Positions 43,391 to 51,513 of a stretch of DNA of 64,000 bases are shown piece after piece (the stretch's first letter is position 1; each line of letters opens with the position of its first letter). Location of the stretch: contig CAJURQ010000013.1 of assembly GCA_910588955.1 (NCBI GenBank), positions 1-64,000 of the forward strand, in the 5' to 3' direction. The notes under the pieces are model-generated. The model had not been told where the DNA came from. It saw only the letters and a program-made list of their open reading frames with translations, and ran no database searches. This DNA is from an uncultured Lachnospiraceae bacterium (GTDB lineage: Bacteria; Bacillota; Clostridia; Lachnospirales; Lachnospiraceae). The position numbers and the translations under genes were made by a program.

Positions 43391-43436
43391 GGTTTCAAAA
43401 TAAACAAATACATTTAATTTACAGGAGGCAAAAGAA

Positions 43437-43682
43437 ATGGCAGTTAAGATCAGATTAAGAAGAATGGGACAGAAGAAGCATCCTTTTTACAGAATTGTGG
43501 TAGCGGATTCCAGATCCCCCAGAGACGGCAGATGTATCGCGGAGATCGGCACTTACGATCCCAACACGGATCCCAGCACCTACAAGGTAAACGAGGAAGA
43601 GGCGAAGAAGTGGCTTGCTAACGGCGCACAGCCCACAGAGATTGTGAGCAGAATCTTCAAGACGGTAGGCGTGACAAAATAA
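43437..43682 (+). CDS. rpsP: Ribosomal protein S16
   Basis: An 81-residue small-subunit protein: MAVKIRLRRMGQKKHPFYRI, VVADSRSPRDGRCIAEIGTYDP. A strong AGGAGG precedes the ATG. It sits in the standard ffh-rpsP-khpA-rimM-trmD-rplS order. Confidence 0.98.
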   Translation: MAVKIRLRRMGQKKHPFYRIVVADSRSPRDGRCIAEIGTYDPNTDPSTYKVNEEEAKKWLANGAQPTEIVSRIFKTVGVTK

Positions 43683-43713
43683 AAGGGTTTCAGGTCGCTT
43701 TTGGAGGTGGACT

Positions 43714-43941
43714 ATGAAAGAATTGGTTGAAGTGATCGCAAAAGCTCTTGTGGAAAACCCGGACGAAGTGGTGGTGACACAGAAGGAGGAAGGTAAGAAC
43801 GTTACCGTGGAACTCCATGTGGCGCCCTCCGATATGGGAAAGGTTATTGGCAAGCAGGGACGTATCGCAAAGGCGATCCGCTCTGTTGTCAAGGCGGCGT
43901 CATCTAAGGACAATAAGAGAGTGGATGTAGAGATCATCTGA
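43714..43941 (+). CDS. khpA: KH-domain RNA-binding protein KhpA
   Basis: A 75-residue single KH-domain protein. The GKVIGKQGRIAKAIR loop is the RNA-contacting GxxG region. In other Firmicutes KhpA pairs with KhpB/EloR and affects cell elongation through RNA binding. GGAGGT lies seven bases before the ATG. A hairpin follows that may lower read-through to rimM. Confidence 0.94.
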   Translation: MKELVEVIAKALVENPDEVVVTQKEEGKNVTVELHVAPSDMGKVIGKQGRIAKAIRSVVKAASSKDNKRVDVEII

Positions 43942-43947
43942 CAAAAG

Positions 43948-43973
43948 GACCCCACGGATTTCCCTGTGGGGTC
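43948..43973 (+). terminator. Hairpin between khpA and rimM
   Basis: Perfect 8-bp stem GACCCCAC/GTGGGGTC (43948-43955, 43966-43973), followed by TTCTGCTT. The U-run is weak, so partial termination is more likely than a full stop. Confidence 0.6.
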
Positions 43974-44023
43974 TTCTGCTTGTTATGCAGAATGACAGAG
44001 AAAAGGACAGGGAGTAAAGGGAT

Positions 44024-44542
44024 TTGGGAACGGAGAGAAACGACGAGTTACAGGTGGGCGTGATTACGCAGACCCACGGGATCCGGGGCGAGGTGAAGGT
44101 ATTTCCCACCACGGACGACGCGAACCGCTTTAAGAAGCTGAAAGAGGTCATTCTGGACACGGGGAGAGAATGTCTTTCCTTGGAGATCGAGGGCGTCAAG
44201 TTCTTTAAGCAGTTCGTGATACTGAAATTCAAGGGCTATGATTCCATCAACGACGTGGAAAAGTATAAGCAGGGAAAGCTTTTGGTGACCCGTGACAAGG
44301 CGGTCAGATTAAAGAAGGATGAGTATTTCGTGGCGGATATGATCGGTATGCGTGTCGTGACGGACGAGGGCGAAGACTTTGGCATATTGAAGGAAGTGCT
44401 TGCCACCGGCGCAAACGACGTCTATGTGGTGAGTCGGGAGGGCGGAGAGGTGCTGCTCCCGGCGATCAAAGAGTGCGTGAAAAACATCGATATAGACGGG
44501 CAGGTGATGGAAATTCACGTAATGGACGGGCTGCTTAGTTGA
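44024..44542 (+). CDS. rimM: Ribosome maturation factor RimM
   Basis: A 172-residue 16S processing factor that binds S19 and helps assemble the 30S head. The N-terminal domain has LQVGVITQTHGIRGEVKVFPTTD; the C-terminal PRC-barrel has DMIGMRVVTDEGEDFGILKEVL and LLPAIKECVKNID. TTG 44024 is the only sensible start codon, with AGGGAG about nine bases upstream. A short terminator-like hairpin lies just past the stop. Confidence 0.93.
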   Translation: MGTERNDELQVGVITQTHGIRGEVKVFPTTDDANRFKKLKEVILDTGRECLSLEIEGVKFFKQFVILKFKGYDSINDVEKYKQGKLLVTRDKAVRLKKDEYFVADMIGMRVVTDEGEDFGILKEVLATGANDVYVVSREGGEVLLPAIKECVKNIDIDGQVMEIHVMDGLLS

Positions 44543-44545
44543 CAG

Positions 44546-44567
44546 GCAGCGTGTTAGGCTGCTTTTT
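44546..44567 (+). terminator. Terminator-like hairpin between rimM and trmD
   Basis: GCAGC (44546-44550) pairs with GCTGC (44558-44562), followed by TTTTT. The stem is short, suggesting attenuation inside the operon. Confidence 0.6.
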
Positions 44568-44605
44568 GAATGACGCGGATACAACACTACTTTGGAGGAT
44601 GTGCA

Positions 44606-45307
44606 ATGCTGAATTTCCATATACTGACATTATTTCCTGAGATGGTCATGCAGGGTCTGCACACGAGCATTCTCGGCAGAGCGGCGGACAGAGGCGATAT
44701 CTCCATAGAGGCGGTCAATATCCGGGATTTTACAACAAATAAGCACGGCAAGGTGGATGATTACACTTACGGGGGCGGCGCGGGGATGCTGATGCAGGCA
44801 CAGCCGGTATTTGACGCCTGCCAGTCGATTATTGACCGAATTGGTCAGGATAAGCCGCGGCGCGTCATATACGTCACCCCGCAGGGGAAACCGTTCCATC
44901 AGGAGATGGCGAAGGAGCTGTCCGCGGAGGAGGAGCTGATTTTTCTCTGCGGTCACTATGAGGGAATCGACGAGCGGGTGCTGGAAGAGATTGTCACGGA
45001 TGAAATTTCTCTTGGCGACTATGTGCTCACGGGAGGAGAGCTGGCGGCTATGGTGATGGTGGACGCCATCGCGAGACTGGTGCCGGGCGTCCTGCACAAC
45101 GGGGAGTCGGCACAGACGGAGTCCTTTGGGGACGGTCTTTTAGAATATCCCCAGTATTCCCGCCCGGAGATCTGGCACGGGAAACGAGTGCCGGAGGTTC
45201 TGCTCTCGGGCGATCACGCGAAGGTGGACGCTTGGAGGCTGGAACAGGCGATTGCGCGGACGAAGGAGAGAAGACCGGATCTGTATGAGAAATATATGGA
45301 GAAATAG
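44606..45307 (+). CDS. trmD: tRNA (guanine-N1)-methyltransferase
   Basis: A 233-residue SPOUT-fold enzyme methylating G37 of tRNAs reading CNN and similar codons, with S-adenosylmethionine. Visible: NFHILTLFPEMVMQGLHTSI, YGGGAGMLMQAQPVF, VIYVTPQGKPF, FLCGHYEGIDERV and ISLGDYVLTGGELAAMVMVDA (cofactor knot), then HYTRP-like PQYSRPEIW. ATG 44606 has GGAGG seven bases upstream; the 12 codons before it overlap the hairpin region and are not conserved. Normal length. Confidence 0.97.
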   Translation: MLNFHILTLFPEMVMQGLHTSILGRAADRGDISIEAVNIRDFTTNKHGKVDDYTYGGGAGMLMQAQPVFDACQSIIDRIGQDKPRRVIYVTPQGKPFHQEMAKELSAEEELIFLCGHYEGIDERVLEEIVTDEISLGDYVLTGGELAAMVMVDAIARLVPGVLHNGESAQTESFGDGLLEYPQYSRPEIWHGKRVPEVLLSGDHAKVDAWRLEQAIARTKERRPDLYEKYMEK

Positions 45308-45412
45308 CTTGCATTTGCCCACGTTGTATGGTAAATTATAAATGTTGTGAAGAAGGATGGTCCTCTGTTACAGACGTATTAAGAACATCCGGAGCATATC
45401 AGGAGGAGAATT

Positions 45413-45760
45413 ATGAACGACATCATCAGAGAAATCGAAGCAGAACAGTTGAAAGAGAACTTGAGCGACTTCCATGTAGGCGACACCGTTAAGGTGTACG
45501 GCAAGATCAAGGAGGGTAACCGCGAGAGAATCCAGGTGTTCGAGGGCACCGTTTTGAAGATTCAGGGCGGCGGCAACAGAACGACTTTCACGGTGCGTAA
45601 GGTATCTAACGGCGTAGGCGTGGAGAAGACGTGGCCGATGCATTCCCCGAACGTGGAGAAGGTTGAGGTTGTCAGAAGAGGTAAGGTGAGACGTGCTAAA
45701 CTGAATTACCTGAGAGATCGCGTCGGTAAGAAGGCTAAGGTGAAAGAACTGGTTAAATAA
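45413..45760 (+). CDS. rplS: Ribosomal protein L19
   Basis: A 115-residue large-subunit protein (DFHVGDTVKVYGKIKEGNRERIQVFEG, RVGKKAKVKELVK). AGGAGGAG precedes the ATG. The 105-base leader after trmD is longer than other gaps in this operon, which leaves room for its own regulatory leader, but I cannot match a known L19 leader fold by eye. Confidence 0.97.
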   Translation: MNDIIREIEAEQLKENLSDFHVGDTVKVYGKIKEGNRERIQVFEGTVLKIQGGGNRTTFTVRKVSNGVGVEKTWPMHSPNVEKVEVVRRGKVRRAKLNYLRDRVGKKAKVKELVK

Positions 45761-45776
45761 GCGAAAGTGATGATGG

Positions 45777-45810
45777 AGCAGATACCTCAGAGTAATTCGG
45801 GGTATCTGCT
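45777..45810 (+). terminator. Hairpin after rplS
   Basis: AGCAGATACC (45777-45786) pairs perfectly with GGTATCTGCT (45801-45810). Only TTCG follows, so it may act as partial terminator or stabilise the rplS mRNA end. Confidence 0.55.
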
Positions 45811-45834
45811 TTCGCGTACGATGGAGTATACAGA

Positions 45835-46419
45835 ATGGCGAGAAGAAAAGGTTTGACCTTTTATCAGAAAAAGAAAAGGCTTGATCCGAGGCTTTTAAAA
45901 GATGGTGTTGAGCTGTTGGTGGGCGGCGCGGTCGCCGTCTTTCTGGCATTCGTTCTCGTCTTTTCCATAGGGATGCGCACTAGTGTGATCGGCGATTCTA
46001 TGGAGCCGGCGCTGCACAACGGACAGGAAATTCTGATGAACCGGATTCTCTACCGCATCTCTACGCCGAAACGCGGCGATGTGGTCGTCTTTTTGCCAAA
46101 TAACAATAAAAATTCTCACTATTACGTGAAACGCGTTGTGGGACTGCCGGGCGAGACGGTGCAGATCAGGGAGGGCAGTGTGTACATAGACGGGGTGCTT
46201 CTTGCGGAGAATGAGCAGTTTGATAAAATCATAGATCCGGGCATTGCACGCAATGAAGTACTTCTTTCGAGCGACGAGTTTTTCGTGCTGGGGGATAACC
46301 GCAACAGCAGTGAGGACAGCCGATCGGGTAATATCGGCGCGGTCAGGAAAGATACGATTATCGGCAAGGCGTGGTTCCACATGGCAGCCGGAGAAGAGTC
46401 CATGGGGCTGATTGAATAG
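45835..46419 (+). CDS. lepB: Signal peptidase I (first copy)
   Basis: A 194-residue membrane protease that removes signal peptides from secreted proteins. It has a basic N-terminus, one transmembrane helix (~24-46), the catalytic serine in IGDSMEPALHNG, lysine in YYVKRVVGLPGETV, and FVLGDNRNSSEDSR (box E). Compact Gram-positive form. It lies 12 bases before rbgA, and a second lepB follows rbgA. Confidence 0.95.
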   Translation: MARRKGLTFYQKKKRLDPRLLKDGVELLVGGAVAVFLAFVLVFSIGMRTSVIGDSMEPALHNGQEILMNRILYRISTPKRGDVVVFLPNNNKNSHYYVKRVVGLPGETVQIREGSVYIDGVLLAENEQFDKIIDPGIARNEVLLSSDEFFVLGDNRNSSEDSRSGNIGAVRKDTIIGKAWFHMAAGEESMGLIE

Positions 46420-46431
46420 AGAGGGCAAGGC

Positions 46432-47337
46432 ATGAATTATCAGTGGTATCCGGGGCATATGACGAAGGCAAAGCGCATGATGCAGGAAAATATCAGTCTG
46501 ATCGATCTGGTGATCGAACTGGTGGACGCGCGGGTTCCGCTTTCAAGCAGAAATCCGGATATAGATGAACTGGGAAAAAACAAGTCCCGGCTGATTTTGT
46601 TAAATAAATCGGATCTGGCGGATCCGGCGGCGAATAAACGGTGGATGGCATACTTTAAGGAGCGCGGGTTCAATGTGCTGGAGGTCAACGCGAAGACAGG
46701 GCAGGGACTAAAGGCGATTCAGCCCAAGGTGCAGGAGGCGTGCCGGGAGAAGATCGAGCGTGACAGAAAGCGGGGCATCAAGAACCGTCCCGTCAGAGCG
46801 ATCGTGGTCGGCATCCCCAACGTGGGGAAATCCACGTTTATCAATTCCTTTGCGGGAAAAGCGTGCACAAAGACAGGAAATAAACCGGGCGTGACGAAGG
46901 GAAAACAGTGGATCAGGCTCAACAAGGAATTGGAGCTTTTAGATACGCCGGGTATTCTCTGGCCGAAGTTTGAGAGTGAGGAGGTCGGGAAGCGGCTGGC
47001 GATGATCGGCTCCATGAATGACGAGATTCTGCAGATGACGGAGCTTGCGCATGAACTGCTCGCCTATCTTTTAGAGCATTACAGGGAACCGCTGCTTGAA
47101 CGCTACCAGATCGGGGAGACGGAGGGTGCGCTTACGCCCGTCGAGGCGCTGGCGCTCATCTGCGAGAACCGCAAGTGTTATAAGAAAGGGCAGGAACCGG
47201 ATTTCGAGAAGGCGGCGGCGCTGCTGGTAGATGATTTCAGAAATGGCAGAATTGGAAGAATTACATTGGAAATGTGTGGGGAATGCAATTATTCAGCACA
47301 GGTCGAAGCATTTACTGCTGAGACCGTAAGAACATGA
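46432..47337 (+). CDS. rbgA: Ribosome biogenesis GTPase RbgA (YlqF)
   Basis: A 301-residue circularly permuted GTPase needed for late 50S assembly. G4 comes first (LLNKSDLADP), then G5 (VNAKTGQG), G1 (GIPNVGKSTFINSF) and G3 (DTPGILWPKF); the C-terminal ANTAR-like RNA-binding part ends near FRNGRIGRITLE. N-terminal MNYQWYPGHMTKAKRMM is characteristic. Complete. The gene is flanked by two signal peptidase genes and followed by an unusual double palindrome. Confidence 0.96.
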   Translation: MNYQWYPGHMTKAKRMMQENISLIDLVIELVDARVPLSSRNPDIDELGKNKSRLILLNKSDLADPAANKRWMAYFKERGFNVLEVNAKTGQGLKAIQPKVQEACREKIERDRKRGIKNRPVRAIVVGIPNVGKSTFINSFAGKACTKTGNKPGVTKGKQWIRLNKELELLDTPGILWPKFESEEVGKRLAMIGSMNDEILQMTELAHELLAYLLEHYREPLLERYQIGETEGALTPVEALALICENRKCYKKGQEPDFEKAAALLVDDFRNGRIGRITLEMCGECNYSAQVEAFTAETVRT

Positions 47338-47343
47338 TGGAGG

Positions 47344-47416
47344 GATGCAAAATCCCATCGTCGAAGACGATTTTAATGGATTTTGCATCGTAACTATGAA
47401 GGAACTGAATAGTTAC
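47344..47416. repeat. Two adjacent palindromes before second lepB
   Basis: Palindrome 1 is a 12-bp perfect stem, GATGCAAAATCC (47344-47355)/GGATTTTGCATC (47378-47389), with an inner stem ATCGTC/GACGAT. Palindrome 2 is GTAACTAT (47390-47397)/ATAGTTAC (47409-47416). They abut one another and end ten bases before the AGGAGGAAG of lepB. No U-run follows, so termination is unlikely. Confidence 0.75.
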
Positions 47417-47442
47417 GGGGAAATGCAGGAGGAAGAGCAAAA

Positions 47443-47982
47443 GTGAAAAAGGTGCTTCGTGAGATTTTAAATACCAGTCTGTATCTGTTGGGCGTTTTGT
47501 GTCTCGTATATCTGGTGATTCATTTTGTGGGGCAGAGGACGCAGGTGCAGGGGCGCTCCATGGAGCCGGCGCTCAGTGAGGCGGATAACCTGATCGTGGA
47601 TAAACTGAGTTACCGTTTTCATGATCCGGAACGTTTTGACATTATCGTTTTTCCCTTTTTGCAAGAGGAGGAAACCTTTTATATCAAGCGGATTATCGGG
47701 CTTCCCGGTGAGACGGTGCAGATCGACGAGGAGGGAAACATCTATGTGGACGGCGAGGTGCTTAAGGAATCCTACGGCAAGGAAGTAATCGCCAATCCCG
47801 GGAGGGCGTATGAGCCTGTGAAGCTGGGCAAGGACGAATATTTTGTTCTGGGAGATAACAGAAACAACAGTCTCGACGGCAGGGACCCTTCGGTTGGCAA
47901 TATCAGGAGGGAAAATATTATCGGCAGGGCTTGGCTGCGGATTTGGCCGCTGAATAAGTTCGGGTTTGTCAAACACCAATGA
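47443..47982 (+). CDS. lepB: Signal peptidase I (second copy)
   Basis: A 179-residue type I signal peptidase distinct from the copy at 45835. It has one N-terminal helix (~9-26), the catalytic serine in GRSMEPALSEAD, lysine in FYIKRIIGLPGETV, and FVLGDNRNNSLDGRDP. The start is GTG 47443 with AGGAGGAAG upstream. Several Firmicutes keep more than one such peptidase with differing substrates; why two flank rbgA is not known. The double palindrome directly upstream may control it separately from the operon. Confidence 0.94.
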   Translation: MKKVLREILNTSLYLLGVLCLVYLVIHFVGQRTQVQGRSMEPALSEADNLIVDKLSYRFHDPERFDIIVFPFLQEEETFYIKRIIGLPGETVQIDEEGNIYVDGEVLKESYGKEVIANPGRAYEPVKLGKDEYFVLGDNRNNSLDGRDPSVGNIRRENIIGRAWLRIWPLNKFGFVKHQ

Positions 47983-48039
47983 TGCGGCATAGACTCACTG
48001 GCTGCTGCAGGGCGACGATTTTTACAGGAGCAGGGAAAG

Positions 48040-48810
48040 ATGGCGGAAAAAATAAGTGTTATCAGGGAAAAATTGCAGGCGGCGGCTGTCACGGAGCTGC
48101 CTGTTTTGTTTTCGGCGTACGAGTCGGATGAGAGGGCAGGGGTACAGGCTGAAATTGCCAAGGCGAAAAAACAGCTTCTTTTGTATGAAAAAGAATTGAA
48201 GAGAACGGAGGAACTGAAACGTTATGAGCGGGAATATGCCGCATTTGCTCATATTTGCGGCATTGATGAGGTGGGCAGGGGGCCCCTTGCCGGACCTGTG
48301 GTAGCGGGGGCGGTTATTTTGCCGAAAGATTGTGATATTTTATATATCAATGATTCCAAGAAACTCTCCGAAAAAAAGAGAGAGGAGTTATATGAGGTCA
48401 TTATGGAAAAAGCGCTGGCGGTGGGCTTAGGTTACAGCACGCCGGAGCGGATCGACGAGATCAACATTCTGCAGGCGACTTACGAGGCGATGCGTGAGGC
48501 GATCGGCAAGTTATCTGTAACACCCGATATTTTATTGAATGACGCGGTGACCATACCGGAAGTCAAAATTCGTCAGGTGCCTATCATCAAAGGGGATGCC
48601 AAAAGCATTTCCATTGGCGCGGCAAGCATAGTGGCGAAGGTGACGAGGGACCGGCTGATGGTGCAGTATGACGAGGTCTATCCGATGTACGGGTTTGCCT
48701 CGAACAAAGGCTACGGGGCGCAGGCGCATATTGAAGCGCTTAAGGAATACGGACCGTGCCCCATTCACAGAAGATCTTTTATCAAAAATTTTTGCGAGGT
48801 GCGCGATTGA
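48040..48810 (+). CDS. rnhB: Ribonuclease HII
   Basis: A 256-residue enzyme cutting RNA in RNA-DNA hybrids and single ribonucleotides in DNA. Catalytic acids appear in CGIDEVGRGPLAGPVVAGAV (DE), LLNDAVTIP (D), and in the AASIVAKVTRD segment. An ~70-residue coiled-coil N-terminal extension precedes the catalytic fold. It ends with ATTGA, in which the TTG starts the FliK-like gene. Confidence 0.95.
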   Translation: MAEKISVIREKLQAAAVTELPVLFSAYESDERAGVQAEIAKAKKQLLLYEKELKRTEELKRYEREYAAFAHICGIDEVGRGPLAGPVVAGAVILPKDCDILYINDSKKLSEKKREELYEVIMEKALAVGLGYSTPERIDEINILQATYEAMREAIGKLSVTPDILLNDAVTIPEVKIRQVPIIKGDAKSISIGAASIVAKVTRDRLMVQYDEVYPMYGFASNKGYGAQAHIEALKEYGPCPIHRRSFIKNFCEVRD

Positions 48811-50618
48811 ATCTGGGAAGCATTTTAAAAAAAGAAAATCAGAGGGTGAGAACCGAGGACACCATAAAGGTGACGGATTCCATGGGAAAAGGGGAGCGGA
48901 TCAGGCATCTGCAGAACGAGGTGCGCGCTCTGAAACCGGGACAGACGCTTCAGGGAACTGTGGTGAGCAGGGAGGGCAATTCCGTGCAGATCGAACTGGC
49001 ACAGGATTTTGCCATCAGCGCCAAAATCGATAAGAGCGTGAATGTGGCGCTGGGGCAGTTGATGAGCTTCGAGGTCAAGGCTAACAGCAGTTCTTTTATG
49101 TCCCTCGCCCCTCTCTATACCAATACGGCAAACACCGCGACCATCCTGCGCGCCCTGTCGGCGGCGGGACTGCCGGAGACAGCCGAAAACATAGAGATGG
49201 TGGCAAAGATGATGGAGGAGGGAATGCCCATAGACAAGGAGTCGATTCTGAATATGAGCAGGCTGCTCATGGACTTTCCCGGAAATGATCCCACATCCAT
49301 CATACAGATGACAAGGCTGGGACTGCCAGTGACAGAGGCAAATATCGAACAGTTTGAGCTGTACCGGAACGCGAACCACCAGATTCTTTCCAGTGCTCAT
49401 ACCATTGCGGATCAGCTCCCGCAGGCGTTTACGGAGTTGGTAAACAGCGGGCAGGGGGAGCGTGCGCTTGCTTTTTATCAGGCGGTTATCGATATTTTTA
49501 CGGAGGAAGGCGCAGGGGCGGACGGAACGGTCAGCGTACAGTCGCAGGAGGGGGCGGAGACGTCCCAGACCGGCGATATAATGCAGGCGTCTCCCGAAGA
49601 TGGAGAAAGCGCGGAGACGGCGCAGACGCCGGAGTCTTCCGGAGGACAGACGCAGAATGCGGGAGCCGCGGAGACGGCGGGACAGCCTGTGCAGACGGAA
49701 AACGCTGCGCCGAAGGAACAGCCTGCCGGCGTGCCGGTAGAGGAGCTGCCGAAAGCGGCGGAAGAGGCGTCGGAGGAAGAGGGCAGGACGCCAGTGCTGA
49801 ACCGGGAACAGTGGCAGCGTCTGGGCGATGCATTGAGATCTCTTGGCATGAACGAGGAGACGGCGGCACAGGTGAAGAACGGGTCGCTTCCCACGAAGGA
49901 TGTATTGCAGTTTATCAGACAGCTTTTGCCGAAGGCGCTTCGCGGCGAAGTGCCGGAACAGGCGCTTCAGAGATTGCTTGGAGGAAAAGAATTTCATGCG
50001 TTATTAAAAGAGCAGATCGGGCGTCAGTGGACAATAGAGCCGCAGGATGTGGCGGATAAAAAACAGGTGGAACAGCTTTACGAGCGGATCAGGGAGCAGA
50101 CGGCGAGACTGTCGCAGGCGCTTGAGACGGCGGGAAAGGCGGACGCGCCCGTGGCGAGGAGCGTGCAGAACCTGCAGAGTAATGTGGATTTCATGAACCA
50201 GATGAACCACCTCTACACCTATGTGCAGCTGCCTTTAAAGATGCTTGGGAACGATGCGCACGGCGATCTATATGTGTATACCAACAAAAAGAATCTGGCG
50301 GCGCGGGACGGGCAGGTGAGCGCCCTGCTGCATCTGGATATGGAGCATCTGGGACCGCTGGATGTCTATGTGACGATGAAGGATAAGCAGGTGGCAACGA
50401 ACTTTACGGTGGCGGACGAGAGCGTTCTGGATTTGATTGAGAAAAATATAGATACCCTGAATAAGAGGCTGGAAGGCAGAGGCTATTCGCTGAAAGCGCA
50501 GATGCATGTGAAGGAGGACACCGGGGAAGAGGAAGACTCGACGATTATGCAGACGCTGCTGAGCCAGCAGAAAAATATTTCGGTGCTCAGCAGGACATCT
50601 TTCGATATGAGGGCTTAA
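48807..50618 (+). CDS. FliK-like hook-length control family protein
   Basis: A 603-residue protein. TTG 48807 overlaps the rnhB stop and has GAGGTG six bases before it. The long E/A/G/T-rich middle (~235-330) is low-complexity, as in FliK linkers. The C-terminal ~200 residues match the FliK C-terminal fold: YTYVQLPLKMLGNDAHGDLYVY, LHLDMEHLGPLDVYVTMKD, VATNFTVADESVLDLIEKNI. FliK senses hook length and switches the flagellar export gate through FlhB; an FlhB-C-terminus-like gene follows here. No other flagellar gene is in the window, so the pair may serve another purpose or be detached from the flagellar cluster. Confidence 0.82.
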   Translation: MNLGSILKKENQRVRTEDTIKVTDSMGKGERIRHLQNEVRALKPGQTLQGTVVSREGNSVQIELAQDFAISAKIDKSVNVALGQLMSFEVKANSSSFMSLAPLYTNTANTATILRALSAAGLPETAENIEMVAKMMEEGMPIDKESILNMSRLLMDFPGNDPTSIIQMTRLGLPVTEANIEQFELYRNANHQILSSAHTIADQLPQAFTELVNSGQGERALAFYQAVIDIFTEEGAGADGTVSVQSQEGAETSQTGDIMQASPEDGESAETAQTPESSGGQTQNAGAAETAGQPVQTENAAPKEQPAGVPVEELPKAAEEASEEEGRTPVLNREQWQRLGDALRSLGMNEETAAQVKNGSLPTKDVLQFIRQLLPKALRGEVPEQALQRLLGGKEFHALLKEQIGRQWTIEPQDVADKKQVEQLYERIREQTARLSQALETAGKADAPVARSVQNLQSNVDFMNQMNHLYTYVQLPLKMLGNDAHGDLYVYTNKKNLAARDGQVSALLHLDMEHLGPLDVYVTMKDKQVATNFTVADESVLDLIEKNIDTLNKRLEGRGYSLKAQMHVKEDTGEEEDSTIMQTLLSQQKNISVLSRTSFDMRA

Positions 50619-50622
50619 CCAA

Positions 50623-50716
50623 TGTGAGAAGAAGTTCTAAAGACGTCCCGCCATTGGACGGGACGCCAAGAACTTCTAAATCTCACATTTGAGAATGCTT
50701 GGAAAGCGGCATTCTC
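50623..50716. repeat. Dispersed intergenic hairpin repeat, long copy
   Basis: Nested stem: TGTGAG (50623-50628)/CTCACA (50682-50687), AGAAGTTCT (50630-50638)/AGAACTTCT (50669-50677) and CGTCCCG/CGGGACG at the centre. A second perfect hairpin follows, GAGAATGC (50691-50698)/GCATTCTC (50709-50716). The right half recurs at 9401-9448. Confidence 0.75.
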
Positions 50717-50756
50717 TGCTTTGGAAGAGGAATGTTGTGAAAAAAGAGGTATCAGG

Positions 50757-51056
50757 ATGGCGGAAAAAAAACGGGAAAAGGAAAAAGTCAAACAGGCGAT
50801 TGCGCTGGAATATGACCCCAGCGACGAGGCGCCGCGTGTCATTGCGTCCGGCAGGGGCGCTTTGGCGGAGCGGATTATCGAGCGGGCGAAGGAGGCGGAC
50901 GTGCCGATCCACCGGGACGATAAGCTGGCGGATACGCTTTCCCGGCTGGAGATCGGGGATATGATTCCGCCGGAGCTGTACGAGGTAGTAGCGGAGATTC
51001 TGATTTTCGTGGATTCCATGGATAAAGTGAAAGCGAAAATTGCGAAAGGTACATGA
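50757..51056 (+). CDS. FlhB C-terminal-domain homologue (YlqH-like)
   Basis: A 99-residue cytoplasmic protein resembling only the cytoplasmic tail of FlhB/YscU export-gate proteins: KVKQAIALEYDPSDEAPRVIASGRGALAERIIERAKEADVPIHRDDKLADTL in part, with the auto-cleavage motif NPTH replaced by none. The membrane half of FlhB is absent. Such orphans, next to rnhB and a FliK-like gene, are frequent in Firmicutes (YlqH). ATG 50757 lies seven bases after AGAGG. Its stop overlaps the ATG of yraN by 4 bases. Function unknown. Confidence 0.85.
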   Translation: MAEKKREKEKVKQAIALEYDPSDEAPRVIASGRGALAERIIERAKEADVPIHRDDKLADTLSRLEIGDMIPPELYEVVAEILIFVDSMDKVKAKIAKGT

Positions 51057-51412
51057 GGATGAATAAGAGGGAAAAAGGGGCACAGAAGGAAGAGCAGGTC
51101 TGTGCCTGTTTATTTTCAAAGGGTGTAAAAATTGTGGAACGGAATTTCCGTAACCGGCAGGGGGAGATTGACGTGATCGGTTATGACGGCGATTATCTGG
51201 TCTTCTTTGAGGTGAAATACCGAGCCGGGAAAAGCAAGGGCAGCGCGGCGGAGGCTGTGGGCTTTGCCAAGCAGAGGAAGATATGCCGGGTGGCGGATTA
51301 CTACCGCGTAATACATCACTGTCCGGAGGACACGCCGATCCGCTTTGACGTGGTGGCGGTGGACGGGGAAGAGATGAACTGGATTAAGGGGGCGTTCGAT
51401 TACATTATATAA
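51053..51412 (+). CDS. YraN/UPF0102 family nuclease-fold protein
   Basis: A 119-residue protein of the UPF0102 family with a PD-(D/E)xK-like core: VCACLFSKGVKIVERNFRNRQGEIDVIGYDGDYLVFFEVKYRAG, where E-I-D and E-V-K would be the metal ligands. The family resembles Holliday-junction nucleases, but activity is unproved. It is translationally coupled to the FlhB-like gene and is a usual neighbour of rnhB. Confidence 0.9.
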   Translation: MRMNKREKGAQKEEQVCACLFSKGVKIVERNFRNRQGEIDVIGYDGDYLVFFEVKYRAGKSKGSAAEAVGFAKQRKICRVADYYRVIHHCPEDTPIRFDVVAVDGEEMNWIKGAFDYII

Positions 51413-51513
51413 ATAGAGTCTGCTTATGGTTATGCTATTTGTACAATTAATACAGTGCTAAGATGAGTTTCGCAAGTGACAAGAATAAGTTATATGAAGA
51501 AAGGGATTTATAT

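Noticed and set aside
48825..49997. 390-codon minus-strand frame opposite the FliK-like gene
   Set aside because: Low-complexity Arg/Leu/His shadow of the E/A-rich linker.
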